From Bombus terrestris (taxonomy: Eukaryota; Arthropoda; Insecta; Hymenoptera; Apidae): a stretch of 64,000 bases of DNA. Position numbers and translations under genes: made by a program. The stretch lies in NCBI RefSeq assembly GCF_910591885.1, contig NC_063279.1:14384001-14448000 (forward strand). The letters are read 5' to 3'. This document shows positions 53,201 through 61,100 of the stretch, piece after piece; within the stretch, counting starts at the first letter, position 1; each line of letters starts with the position of its first letter. Under the pieces are notes generated by a model. It had not been told where the DNA came from and ran no database searches. It saw nothing but the letters and a program-made list of their open reading frames with translations.

Positions 53201-53599
53201 GAATGCGGCCAAGAAAATTAGTAAGTATTTGTCGCGTGTAGCCCCAAGAACGTACCACGTCTTTCACACGTATTATTTACTTTTGGTCCGAATGACTTAC
53301 CATGTCTCTCACACGTGTTATTTATATTTGGCCCGATCGACGTACCATATCTCTCGCACGATATTGTAGGATAAGGGGTTAAGTATTCTACATTTGGATA
53401 TGACTTGCTTCATGCTACTTATGCCGAAGATAAATGAAATAAGTCTTATTTTAACATTGGTTAGGTATACAGATAAACGAATGTTTCATAAATTATATAT
53501 ATCTAAAATTACTTATAGCATTTCAATATATAAATTTTTATAGTAACTGTTTGTAATATTTGTTAGATTTTGAAATTATTATTGGATACGTACCTTCAT
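41201..53599 (-). CDS. RpS6: 40S ribosomal protein S6, copy B (five exons, LTR element in intron 1)
   Basis: Second complete RpS6. Coding exons on the minus strand: 53599-53594, 43530-43326, 43260-43115, 41700-41500 and 41398-41201, 251 codons with intact splice sites and phases. The one protein difference from copy A that I see is Lys to Arg at about codon 127 (LTDKEVP becomes LTDREVP), a conservative change. Intron 1 is about 10 kb because a BEL/Pao retrotransposon (44190-51462) sits in it next to the older piggyBac fossil; intron 3 carries the same deleted piggyBac element as copy A. The leader with its CTTTCTG start is present upstream of 53599. Whether the gene is expressed with a 7.3-kb insertion in intron 1, or is a duplicate on the way to decay, cannot be told from sequence. 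Confidence 0.9.
41761..42894 (+). mobile_element. Internally deleted piggyBac element in RpS6 intron 3 (copy B)
   Basis: Duplicate of 4240-5373, with TTAA at 41757-41760 and 42895-42898 and the same CACGTTCACG inverted ends. It contains the same broken C-terminal transposase pieces on the plus strand. Its presence at the same site in both copies dates the insertion before the duplication. Confidence 0.8.
44185..44189. repeat. Left target site duplication of the BEL/Pao element
   Basis: CAATT here and again at 51463-51467. Copy A has the empty site with a single CAATT near 6664-6668, which proves a 5-bp duplication on insertion. Confidence 0.92.
44190..44926 (+). repeat. Left LTR of the BEL/Pao element
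   Basis: 737 bp starting TGTTACGCC and ending GAAAATACA, so it has the canonical TG...CA ends. A TATATAAA at 44520-44527 is a good core promoter candidate, placing U3 in the first 350 bp or so. I found no difference from the right LTR when reading them side by side. Confidence 0.95.
44520..44527 (+). promoter_or_regulatory. TATA box in the left LTR
   Basis: TATATAAA in an otherwise mixed-composition LTR, repeated at 51056-51063 in the right LTR. Transcription would start about 25-35 bp downstream. Confidence 0.6.
44927..44943 (+). promoter_or_regulatory. Primer binding site, tRNA-Tyr type
   Basis: TGGTCCTTCGAGCCGGA begins at the base after the left LTR. It is complementary over 17 nt to the 3' end of metazoan tRNA-Tyr including CCA. 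The tRNA assignment rests on recalled tRNA-Tyr sequence. Confidence 0.8.
44944..45168 (+). other. 5' untranslated leader of the BEL/Pao element
   Basis: 225 bp between the primer site and the first gag ATG. Near its end lies a perfect splice-donor consensus, AAG followed by GTAAGA, with the GT at 45139-45140. No downstream env frame exists that would need splicing, so its use is doubtful. Confidence 0.5.
45169..46737 (+). CDS. gag: BEL/Pao Gag polyprotein
   Basis: 522 codons from the ATG at 45169 (MAQPDSIST); the open frame begins at 45130 but only with non-ATG codons. The N-terminal third is helical and acidic. The central region (LPEVRAPQFDGALENW, FQYLRAAITGRAARSI) matches the DUF1759-type capsid region of Pao elements. 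Three zinc motifs follow from about residue 328 to 391: CPTCDGPHKLRDC, CTNCLGNGHSITQC and CHICGRRHHTYLH. The last part, about residues 400-465, is a Ser/Arg/Gly-rich tract of repeats such as SSSGRSSGGRSS, an unusual basic tail. The frame ends at a TGA (46735-46737) followed by CTAG, and pol continues in the same frame. Gag forms the particle and binds RNA. Confidence 0.92.
   Translation: MAQPDSISTLRRRRSGLANRFTITKRQLDEYEESGQVNNGYLVSCRQAFDDIWKKLVAVQDELEGLDEGEVGRAAALYQEKLEIDVRLTGLLDKIPAPNPSPTKTRDSGVKPEPTSLTLPEVRAPQFDGALENWTYFYDTFSSTVDRNENLTNVQKFQYLRAAITGRAARSIQSLEPTDANYPIALNTLKEKFNCPLRICMRHWELMRGYPEIEKETPEAIEDLMETISVNLKALERLGQSVTSDVVLIELIASKLPASSMRKWQRTLPNQEVPSYHQLMEFLKTRANGNQLLSKVTKTKESPPKPPRRRYNLPRGRTYATTSRALVCPTCDGPHKLRDCKVFKAKSTIERLQLVKMASLCTNCLGNGHSITQCTARSCHICGRRHHTYLHREQIQENPRSSCGRSSKGRSPSIQSSDSCSSSGRASGNRSSSGRSWSDSRSSSGRSSGGRSSYKRSSHGQSPSGSSKPRSVHHSRRPAKHSNNPTPSAPSDMKAHTSYESRASRTKGNVPESASKTHPGQN
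46735..46741 (+). promoter_or_regulatory. Candidate stop-codon readthrough signal between gag and pol
   Basis: UGA followed directly by CUAG. UGA-CUA(G) is the best known leaky stop context in animals and alphaviruses. Gag and pol lie in one frame here, pol is open from the next codon, and the first pol ATG (46894) lies after the protease active site, so Pol needs translation through this codon. Confidence 0.7.
46738..50679 (+). CDS. pol: BEL/Pao Pol polyprotein (protease, RT, RNase H, integrase)
   Basis: 1,313 codons in the gag frame after UGA. Residues counted from 46738: aspartic protease with ALLDTGSS (Asp at 48); reverse transcriptase with LRVVFDGSA, GDIEKMYRQILV and YVDD at 452-455; RNase H with GFCDASEKAYGAC near 625, PRLELSGALL, VYWTDST and TDDNPADLISRG; integrase with an N-terminal His/Cys region (HRKNHH, then CVRCC at 961), then GIDYCGPF (Asp 996), LTDNGTNF (Asp 1062) and GGLWEAAVK (Glu 1116), a 53-residue spacing between the last two catalytic residues. 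The C-terminus WPLGRVIKVHPGVDG and RGVKRLVPLP fits the DUF5641 tail of Pao integrases. No frame break or lost catalytic residue is visible, so the element may be active. There is no initiator ATG before the protease site, which argues for expression as Gag-Pol by readthrough. Confidence 0.94.
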   Translation, partial: LDKRAAKEGTETTHISLDVTPHHDLLVTTQIDVLDKRASPIRARALLDTGSSMNFMTEKFANSLGIKRKRCSVPIGALDDLTTIARSQLTTTIVSTDGKYERTATFLVIPTISSAVPDHPIDRSALQIPKNLKLADPTFHIPSPIEILLSSGPTLASLCVGQIKIPQSIDTELCLQKTRFGWVIGGSPSTQSGTHSFHITTADLQTDLSRFWEIDEGPSTTHLSESELQCEEHFRNHVRRNKEGRYIVALPFNEKLPTLGTSKSVAMSRLAALSRRFQRDKQFEAAYNTVIQEYLDLGHMTKIPHTQPSNNGYYLPHHGVIKESSNTTKLRVVFDGSAISTTGVSLNDTLHTGPKLQEDLVEILLRFRSHQYVLTGDIEKMYRQILVRPDDRKYQLILWRNSNGEIDTYQLNTVTFGLSAAPYLALRCLKQLAEDEGDRFPRASSVVQRDFYVDDALTGADTKEELIAVRHELTDLLRSGGLNIREWASNDKDILRGLSEKDTNRTLQLGESQTLKTLGIYWNSQDDTILYSVAPTATITRVTKRSISSVIARIYDPLGLLAPVIVRAKILLQRVWALKLDWDESLPSELHTEWDRYYIQLPLLSDTRFPRKTVVKAATQIELHGFCDASEKAYGACIYLRSRSSDGRIETQLLTARSKVAPLKSLTIPRLELSGALLLTSLMSMVKTSLTIDVSRIVYWTDSTIVLQWIKSSPHTLKTFVANRVAEIQAKTNIADWRHVPTDDNPADLISRGQAPKEFLRPNIWKHGPEWLKQQPENWPIWIPTPSGDIPEQKKTICLTTNNNDNPLLHRYSSWTRLIRVVAWCLRWKHKQHLAAHLTTDELTRAHNRVIKIIQSGHFATEIRTLQKDRSRDVGGKLQPLNPFLDEDGILRVGGRLTNSSIPFNQKHPIILPKASVTELIIDQEHRKNHHTGTQATLYAVRLRYWPIDGRSQVWRTIKRCVRCCRANPPPVEYLMGDLPEARITESRPFTNVGIDYCGPFYIKERRDRNRRKIKIYAAIFVCLATKAVHIELVSDLTTDAFLAALRRFISRRGHCATILTDNGTNFVGANRELQELRTLLQSDDHKERVQTFLADRQIQWRFNPPNSPHFGGLWEAAVKSFKRHLIRVVGTELLTFEHLHTLVVEIEAILNSRPLTPISSDPKDPPVLTPGHFLIGDTLTNLRERDFRTVPSGRLSSWQRIHQIKQQFWSRWHREYLNELTRRNKWDKGKHDIREGTVVVLREDNVPSMQWPLGRVIKVHPGVDGIIRTATVQTATTTLDRGVKRLVPLPIHPDPDESDHPHGAKEIRQRRN
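50716..50725 (+). promoter_or_regulatory. Polypurine tract of the BEL/Pao element
   Basis: GGGGGGAGGA directly before the right LTR, the usual plus-strand primer site for LTR element reverse transcription. Confidence 0.88.
50726..51462 (+). repeat. Right LTR of the BEL/Pao element
   Basis: 737 bp, same length and, by eye, same sequence as the left LTR, followed by the CAATT duplication at 51463-51467. Confidence 0.95.
51520..53378 (-). pseudogene. Decayed piggyBac-type transposase in RpS6 intron 1 (copy B)
   Basis: Duplicate of the copy A fossil: frames 53267-52596, 52589-51975 and 52032-51520 on the minus strand. The breaks near 52592 and 51975-52032 are shared with copy A, so they predate the duplication. 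The last frame is longer here because this copy lacks the extra T; it reads through PRACKACTKHKKR and WECKRCKVALHV to a Cys/His-rich C-terminus. The Asn substitutions at INESLMKYKGR and LYLNNCSPK are shared. The sharp terminus CCCCTTATCC next to TTAA is at 53378-53382. The BEL/Pao insertion lies just beyond its 3' end. Confidence 0.82.
53250..53370. repeat. 45-bp subterminal tandem repeats (copy B)
   Basis: Same three-unit array as in copy A, starting at about 53250, 53295 and 53340, inside the terminus of the piggyBac-type element. Confidence 0.58.
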
Positions 53600-54465
53600 T
53601 GTGAGAAGTATCAAGCAATGCAGCGAGCTATAAACAGAAAGACCGTATATCGCACAAGCGGACACTGAATGCGTAGTAGAGTGCGTGCACCGGATATCCG
53701 GTTTAAGTCCAATGAAATTTTAAAGCGAAAATAGCAATAAACAAACTCCTTATAAATCTGTAAACAAATCATATTGATACTTATGTTTTCATAGAAATTA
53801 TAGCTTAAATTTTTAGTAGTAAATTAATTCATCAACGAATTACATTTCTCTGACAAACAGATGTGAAGAAAATTAATAACATTTCTTTCAAATATTTCAA
53901 ATCACTAATGTATATGTACATATTTTATTATATAGAAAATATATAAACGCAAGAAGAAACATTATTGTTTCTTTATCTTTAAAAGATAAGTAAATATTGA
54001 AACATATTCTATCAACAGTATTATTTATACTGTTGTCTATTAGAAAGAACTAGTTTTTAGTTCTGGGATAGCTCTTTGGAAATATTAGAATTTTTGCTTA
54101 AATACATGAGTAAATAACATTATCATAATAGGTTGATCATACCTTATACGATATATGAATAATGGATAAATAAATCTAGACTAGAATCGCGTTTTACGAG
54201 TAATAAGGTGGTTTACACTATAACAATAACTGTCATTTTGTAGAAAGAGACGAAAGCAGGAGGGGGGCAGCGTTCTGAAATGCCGACTTGCGGGCGTGTG
54301 TGACATTTTGATGTAGAGTGTCTTTGATGATTTTCGTCATGTATTGATTTAATACATAGATATTTCCGAAAAAAGTTAAGTTTAGTCGATCTTTTCAGAG
54401 GAAAACAAATAACAATGAGCTATTTGAATTTAATGTAAAACATTGAATATATTAATTTTTTGTAG
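53600..54465. promoter_or_regulatory. RpS6 leader and divergent promoter interval (copy B)
   Basis: This copy of the RpS6/importin-11 promoter interval includes the RpS6 leader with the TOP-like CTTTCTG about 40 nt upstream of the ATG and the GC-richer patch near 54246-54303. I see no change that would clearly disable it. Confidence 0.4.
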
Positions 54466-56199
54466 GAAGATGGATGTCGCAGTGATAGAAGTCCTTCAAC
54501 AAGCGGGTAGTCAGGATCCCACTATTTTGAAACCAGCTGAACAAACTCTAAAACAATGGGAAACTGAAAGGGGATTCTACACTGCGTTATATGTAAGTTG
54601 CATGAATAAATGTAAAATAAATTTGATTAGATTGTAAGGAGGTAAAAATTTATTCCTGATCATTTTTTTTTAACTAGCATATATAAGCATATACTATTTG
54701 CTTATGTACGTAAGATTATTTTAGGTTATTTATTTTCATTACTAACGAAAGTCTAATTATTATATTGTGAGTAAAATATTAATAATTATTTCAGAATGTG
54801 TTTTCTAATCATTCCTTGAGTATCAATATTAGATGGATGGCTATTTTATGTTTCAAAAATGGTGTTGATAAATATTGGAGAAAAAATGCTCCAAAGTAAG
54901 TATTCTTTAACGCAATCAAATTTGGCTAATAGTATTAACATCTTAATGTAAATTAATTAATAAATAACATGCATTATTACTACAGTGGAATTGCAGATGA
55001 CGAAAAGGAATTTCTTAGACAACGTTTAATAGTAAACTTTGAAGAACCTGTAAATCAGTTAGCTATCCAATTGGCAGCTCTCATTGCTAAAATTGCAAGG
55101 TAATTGATATTGATTAAATAATTTGCGTTTATTTTTCTCTCTGATTCATAAAATAAGTTAAACGAAATAATGTTGTGCAGATATGATTGGCCTAGAGAAT
55201 GGCTCTCATTAATTCCAACCTTATTGGATGTTATAAGAGAACAAAATCCTTTGGCCCAGCATCGGGCACTGTTAATATTACATCATGTTGTTAAGTGTTT
55301 AGCCTCTAAACGTTTAGTTCCTGACAGACGACTCTTCCAAGAATTAACCAGTAGTGTGTTCAGTTTTATTCTGAATGTGTGGAATACTTACACAGAATCT
55401 TTTCTTATAATGGCATCAAATGGGGCAGACACAAATCAGATACAGGAAGCTTTGGAAAAAGCGTTACTTCTATTGAGAATTCTTAGAACACTTATTGTAA
55501 ATGGGTTTAATAAACCTTCAGAATCCCATGATGCTATGTCATTCTTGGAAATTGTTTTTGAACGTGCAAGAACTTGTCTTGAATGTCGTTAGTATATTTC
55601 TCCTCTGATACTACCCTTAATATCAGTTATATATTTGTCTCTCTTAATAATGATTTTTATATAATTCTAGGAAAGACATTAATTTCAAGAGGTATACAGA
55701 TGGAAGTATGCGATAAATTTATAATTCATTTAACTAAAGTATTAATAGGAGTATTAGAAATGCATCCATTTTGCTATGTAGAACTAATACCAACATCATT
55801 AGAATTTTCTGTTTTTTATTGTTTCACTGAAGCTGGTCAAGCCCTAGCTTTTGAAAGATTTGTTATACAGTGTTTAAATTTAATGAAAGGCATTTTATTA
55901 TCTACATACTATAAACCAGCTAAAGTTCTCAAAGGTATATATGATGGATAATGGTATTTTGTAAATTTATGGGTGTGATTTATTAAGCTTGAAAATTTGT
56001 TAATACAGATACGAAAAATCCTTTAACGTTGAGAGCAAATCAACTGAGACAATGAGAGCAAATCAATTGAGACAAGAATTTTTTACACCTGAAACATTAG
56101 CAGAAATTTGTTCAAGGCTGGTAACACATTATTTTCTTTTAACACCTGCTGAATTGGAACTATGGGATACAGATCCAGAAAGTTTTGGTAAATATTTGT

Positions 56200-56237
<38 letters not shown>

Positions 56238-58145
56238 TATGTATATATATAAACATTGTACGTACATATATATATGTATGTAGAATGTTTTATATTTCTT
56301 ATTTATACTGTTTTCAGTTGTCGATGATGGCGGTGAATCATGGAAATATAGCTTAAGGGTAAATATTTTATAGCCAACTATTTACAAATATTTATAAATG
56401 TATTATAATTGTAAAATTATACATTTTTATTTACTTTATAATTAATATTTTATTTTCTTTAGCCTTGTACGGAGTGTCTGTTTGTAGTAATTTTCCATCA
56501 TTTTGGAGAAGTTCTTGTACCAGTTTTAGTTGAATTAATGCAAAGACATCATCAACCAGTTGACCCGAATAATTTGCATGCTATTCTAGTAAAAGATGCA
56601 GTATATAATGCAGTTGGTTTGGCTGCATTTGATTTATACGATGAGGTAAGAACAAAATATCACAAAAAAATCAGTGTAAATAGTCAGTCATCCAGTTTAT
56701 CACGCTTCTATTTACTAGGTAAATTTTGATCAATGGTTTTCAACTACCTTAAAAGAAGAGTTGAAAATTCGAAGTAACAATTATAGAATTATTAGAAGAC
56801 GAGTATGTTGGCTTATTGGGCGCTGGACAAGTAAGTAAAGTGCAGCTTTTTAAACAAGTAGGATTTATTATGTAATAATCTTGTATTGTAATAAAATTGC
56901 AGCTGTTAAGTTAAGTACAGAGTTAAGACCAGAATTATACAAACTTATGGTTGAAGTTTTGAGTCCTGAAGAAGATCTGGGTGTTCGCTTAGCAGCAAGC
57001 GATGCTTTAAAACTTGCGATAGATGATTTTCAATTTAATCCGGAAGAATTCTCGCCATATTTAGAACCAGCATTCTCTTTATTATTTTCGCTCCTAAAAG
57101 AAGTAAAAGAATGTGATACCAAGGTATGTATGTATATACTGTTATATGTTACTTTTAAAATATTGTTGTAGTTCGCAAAAACATATTTTAAATAATTTTC
57201 AGATGTATGTGTTATACGTGTTATCATTTATGATTGAACATGCTGGTAGTGAAATAAACCCACTTGTTGGAGCCCTCAGTTCATATTTGCCAGCACTTTG
57301 GCAAGAATGTGAAGAACATAATATGCTAAGATGTGCTATAATTTCAACACTTGTACATCTGGAAAAGGTACATATTTTTTATAGTGTTTAATGAATTAAA
57401 CTATATTAATATAAATCAAATTATTAATTTTGATATTGATAAATCAAATATATAACTCAATGATTTTATTAAAAATTTTAAATAATAGATAATATTTGAA
57501 TTATTTTTTAGGCTTTAGGTTCTGAAAGCGTCCTTATAGAACCACTAGTAGTATGTGTTATTGCATTAAGTTGTGACGTCAATCAAAATTGTCACGTTTA
57601 TTTGTTAGAAGATGGCTTGCGATTACGGTTAGCTTTACTGCAAAATGCAGCTGCGCCAACATTGGCTATAACGGAACTGACTAAAAATTTGCCTGCTGTA
57701 TTAGGTTAGTAAATAATTCTATTTGACTATGATTCTTATAAACATGCGGAAAACTTGATGATCTTTATATTTTTCAGAAAAATCATTTGAACATTTAAAA
57801 TTATGTTTGTATATAGTTCAAGCATATGTAATATTAAGTCCCCAAGAATTTTTAAGTCAAAGAGGAGCGATTATAATCGAAACACTTAGGCCACTTTTAG
57901 GAGATTTGAACTCGGAAGGAGTTGTAATGATAATGACAGTGTTTGAAATGTGTTTATGTGCTTCACCTCGGCAAAGTGCAAAACTTATTAAACCTGTTTT
58001 GATAACTATATTTGAGTGAGTATAGTTGCTTCAGTATGTTATAACAAGTTATGCACATTAATATTTCTTTGAATTTTGATAGAAATATGTATAAGGAAGA
58101 AGAAGTTACGATGACGATGACTATGTATTTATCTATCGTGGCAAC
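54466..58145 (+). pseudogene. IPO11: Importin-11, 3'-truncated copy B
   Basis: Same exon structure as copy A, start ATG at 54470. Exons: 54466-54592, 54795-54895, 54986-55099, 55181-55587, 55671-55934, 56009-56187, 56318-56358, 56463-56645, 56719-56830, 56903-57123, 57203-57367, 57512-57704, 57778-58015 and 58083 to about 58145. Exon 4 keeps the frame that copy A has lost (NGFNKPSESHDAMSFLE). Exon 6 carries a 23-bp tandem duplication near 56032-56054 that puts TGA right after LRANQLRQ, so the protein would stop at about one third. The last exon runs into satellite at the same base as in copy A. A microsatellite TA expansion lengthens the intron after exon 6. Neither copy encodes a whole receptor; a functional gene presumably lies elsewhere. 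Confidence 0.88.
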
Positions 58146-61100
58146 AGAACGTTATACGTTATGTCGTAACAGTATATAACGCTATACGTTGTATCGTAAT
58201 ACTATATAACATTATACGTTATATCGAAATAGTATAGGGTCATACGTTATGTCTTAATACTATGTAACGTTATACGTTATATCGTAATGTGATATAACGT
58301 TATACGTTATATCGTAATGTGATATAACGTTATACGTTATATTGTAATACTATATAACGTTACACGTTGTAACTGTATACTACATAACGTTATGCGTTAT
58401 ATCGTAATGTTATATAACGTTATACGTTATATTGTAATACTTCGTAACGTTATACGTTGTAACTGTATACTACATAACGTTATACGTTATATCGTAATGT
58501 GATATAACGTTATACGTTATATTGTAATACTATATAACGTTATACGTTGTAACTGTATACTACATAACGTTATACGTTATATCGTAATACTACATAACGT
58601 TATATGATATATCGTAATAGTATGTAATGTTATAAGTTGTAACGGTATACTACATAACGTTATACTTTATATCGTAATACTATACAACATTATATGTTAT
58701 ATCGTAATACTATATAGCGTTATACGTTATATGGTAATACTATATAAAGTTATACGTTATATCGTAATACTGTAGAACGTTATACGTTATATCGTAATAC
58801 TATATACCGTTATACGTTATGTCGTAACAGTATATAACGTTATACGTTATATCGTAATATTATATAATGTTATTGGTTATATTGTCATGCTATGCAGCGT
58901 TATACAATATATCGTAATACTATATAATGTTATACGTTCTAACGGTATACTACATAACGTTATACTTTATATTGTAATACTATATAACGTTATACATTAT
59001 ATCGTAATACTATATAACGTTATACGTTATATCGAAATACTATACAACGTTATACGTTATATCGTAATACTATGTAACGTTATACGTAGTAACTGCATAC
59101 TACATAACGTTATACGTTATATCGTAATGTTATATAACGTTATACGTTATATCGTAATACTATGTAACGTTATACGTTGTAACGGTATACTACATAACGT
59201 TATACGTTATATCGTAATGTTATATAACGTTATACGTTATATCGTAATACTATATAACGTTATACGTTGTAACTGTATACTACATAACGTTATACGTTAT
59301 ATCGTAATATTATATGACGTTATATCGTAATGTCGTAATGTGTTATATCGTAATACTATATAACGTTATACGTTATGTCGTAATACTATACAACGTTATA
59401 CGTTATATCGTAATACTATATAGCAGTATACGTTATATCGTAATAGTATAGCGTTATACGTTATATCGTAATACTATATAACGTTAAACGTTATATCGTA
59501 ACAGTATATAACATTATACGTTGTAACTGTATACTACATAACGTTATGCGTTATATCGTAGTGTTATATAACGTTATACGTTATATTGTAATACTTTGTA
59601 ACGTTATACGTTATATTGTAATACTTTGTAACGTTATACGTTGTAACTGTATACTACATAACGTTATACGTTATATCGTAATGTGATATAATGTTATACG
59701 TTATATTGTAATACTATATAACGTTATACGTTGTAACTGTATACTACATAGCGTTATGCGTTATATCGTAATGTTATATAACGTTATACGTTATATTGTA
59801 ATACTTTGTAACGTTATACGTTGTAACTGTATACTACACAACGTTACACGTTATATCGTAATGTTATATAACTTTATACGTTGTAACGGAATACTACATA
59901 ACGTTATACGTTATATCGTAATACTATATAGCATTATACGTTATATCGTAATAGTATAGCGTTATACGTTATGTCGTAATACTATATAGCGTTATACGTT
60001 GTAACTGTATACTACATAACGTTATACGATATATCGAAATACTATACAACGTTATACGTTATATCGTTATACTATACAACATTATATGTTATATCGTAAT
60101 ACTATATAGCGTTATACGTTATATGGTAATACTATATAAAGTTATACGTTATATCGTAATACTGTAGAACGTTATACGTTATATCGTAATACTATATACC
60201 GTTATACGTTATGTCGTAACAGTATATAACGTTATACGTTATATCGTAATATTATATAATGTTATTGGTTATATTGTCATGCTATGCAGCGTTATACAAT
60301 ATATCGTAATACTATATAATCTTATACGTTCTAACGGTATACTACATAACGTTATACTTTATATTGTAATACTATATAACGTTATACATTATATCGTAAT
60401 ACTATATAACGTTATACGTTATATCGAAATACTATACAACGTTATACGTTATATCGTAATACTATATAACGTTATACGTAGTAACTGCATACTACATAAC
60501 GTTATACGTTATATCGTAATGTTATATAACGTTATACGTTATATCGTAATACTATGTAACGTTATACGTTGTAACGGTATACTACATAACGATATACGTT
60601 ATATCGTAATGTTATATAACGTTATACGTTATATCGTAATACTATATAACGTTATACGTTGTAACTGTATACTACATAACGTTATACGTTATATCGTAAT
60701 ATTATATGACGTTATATCGTAATGTCGTAATCTGTTATATCGTAATACTATATAACGTTATACGTTATGTCGTAATACTATACAACGTTATACGTTATAT
60801 CGTAATACTATATAGCAGTATACGTTATATCGTAATAGTATAGCGTTATACGTTATATCGTAATACTATATAACGTTAAACGTTATATCGTAACAGTATA
60901 TAACATTATGCGTTGTAACTGTATACTACATAACGTTATGCGTTATATCGTAGTGTTATATAACGTTATACGTTATATTGTAATACTTTGTAACGTTATA
61001 CGTTATATTGTAATACTTTGTAACGTTATACGTTGTAACTGTATACTACATAACGTTATACGTTATATCGTAATGTGATATAATGTTATACGTTATATTG

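Larger units (their letters stand above)
39445..58149. repeat. Segmental duplication, copy B
   Basis: Partner of 1923-13316 in the same orientation, about 37.5 kb downstream, with satellite on both sides. Its left edge joins satellite TTATTACG to R1-like AAAAAGCTG with GAAA as microhomology; its right edge is the importin-11/satellite breakpoint shared with copy A. Confidence 0.93.
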
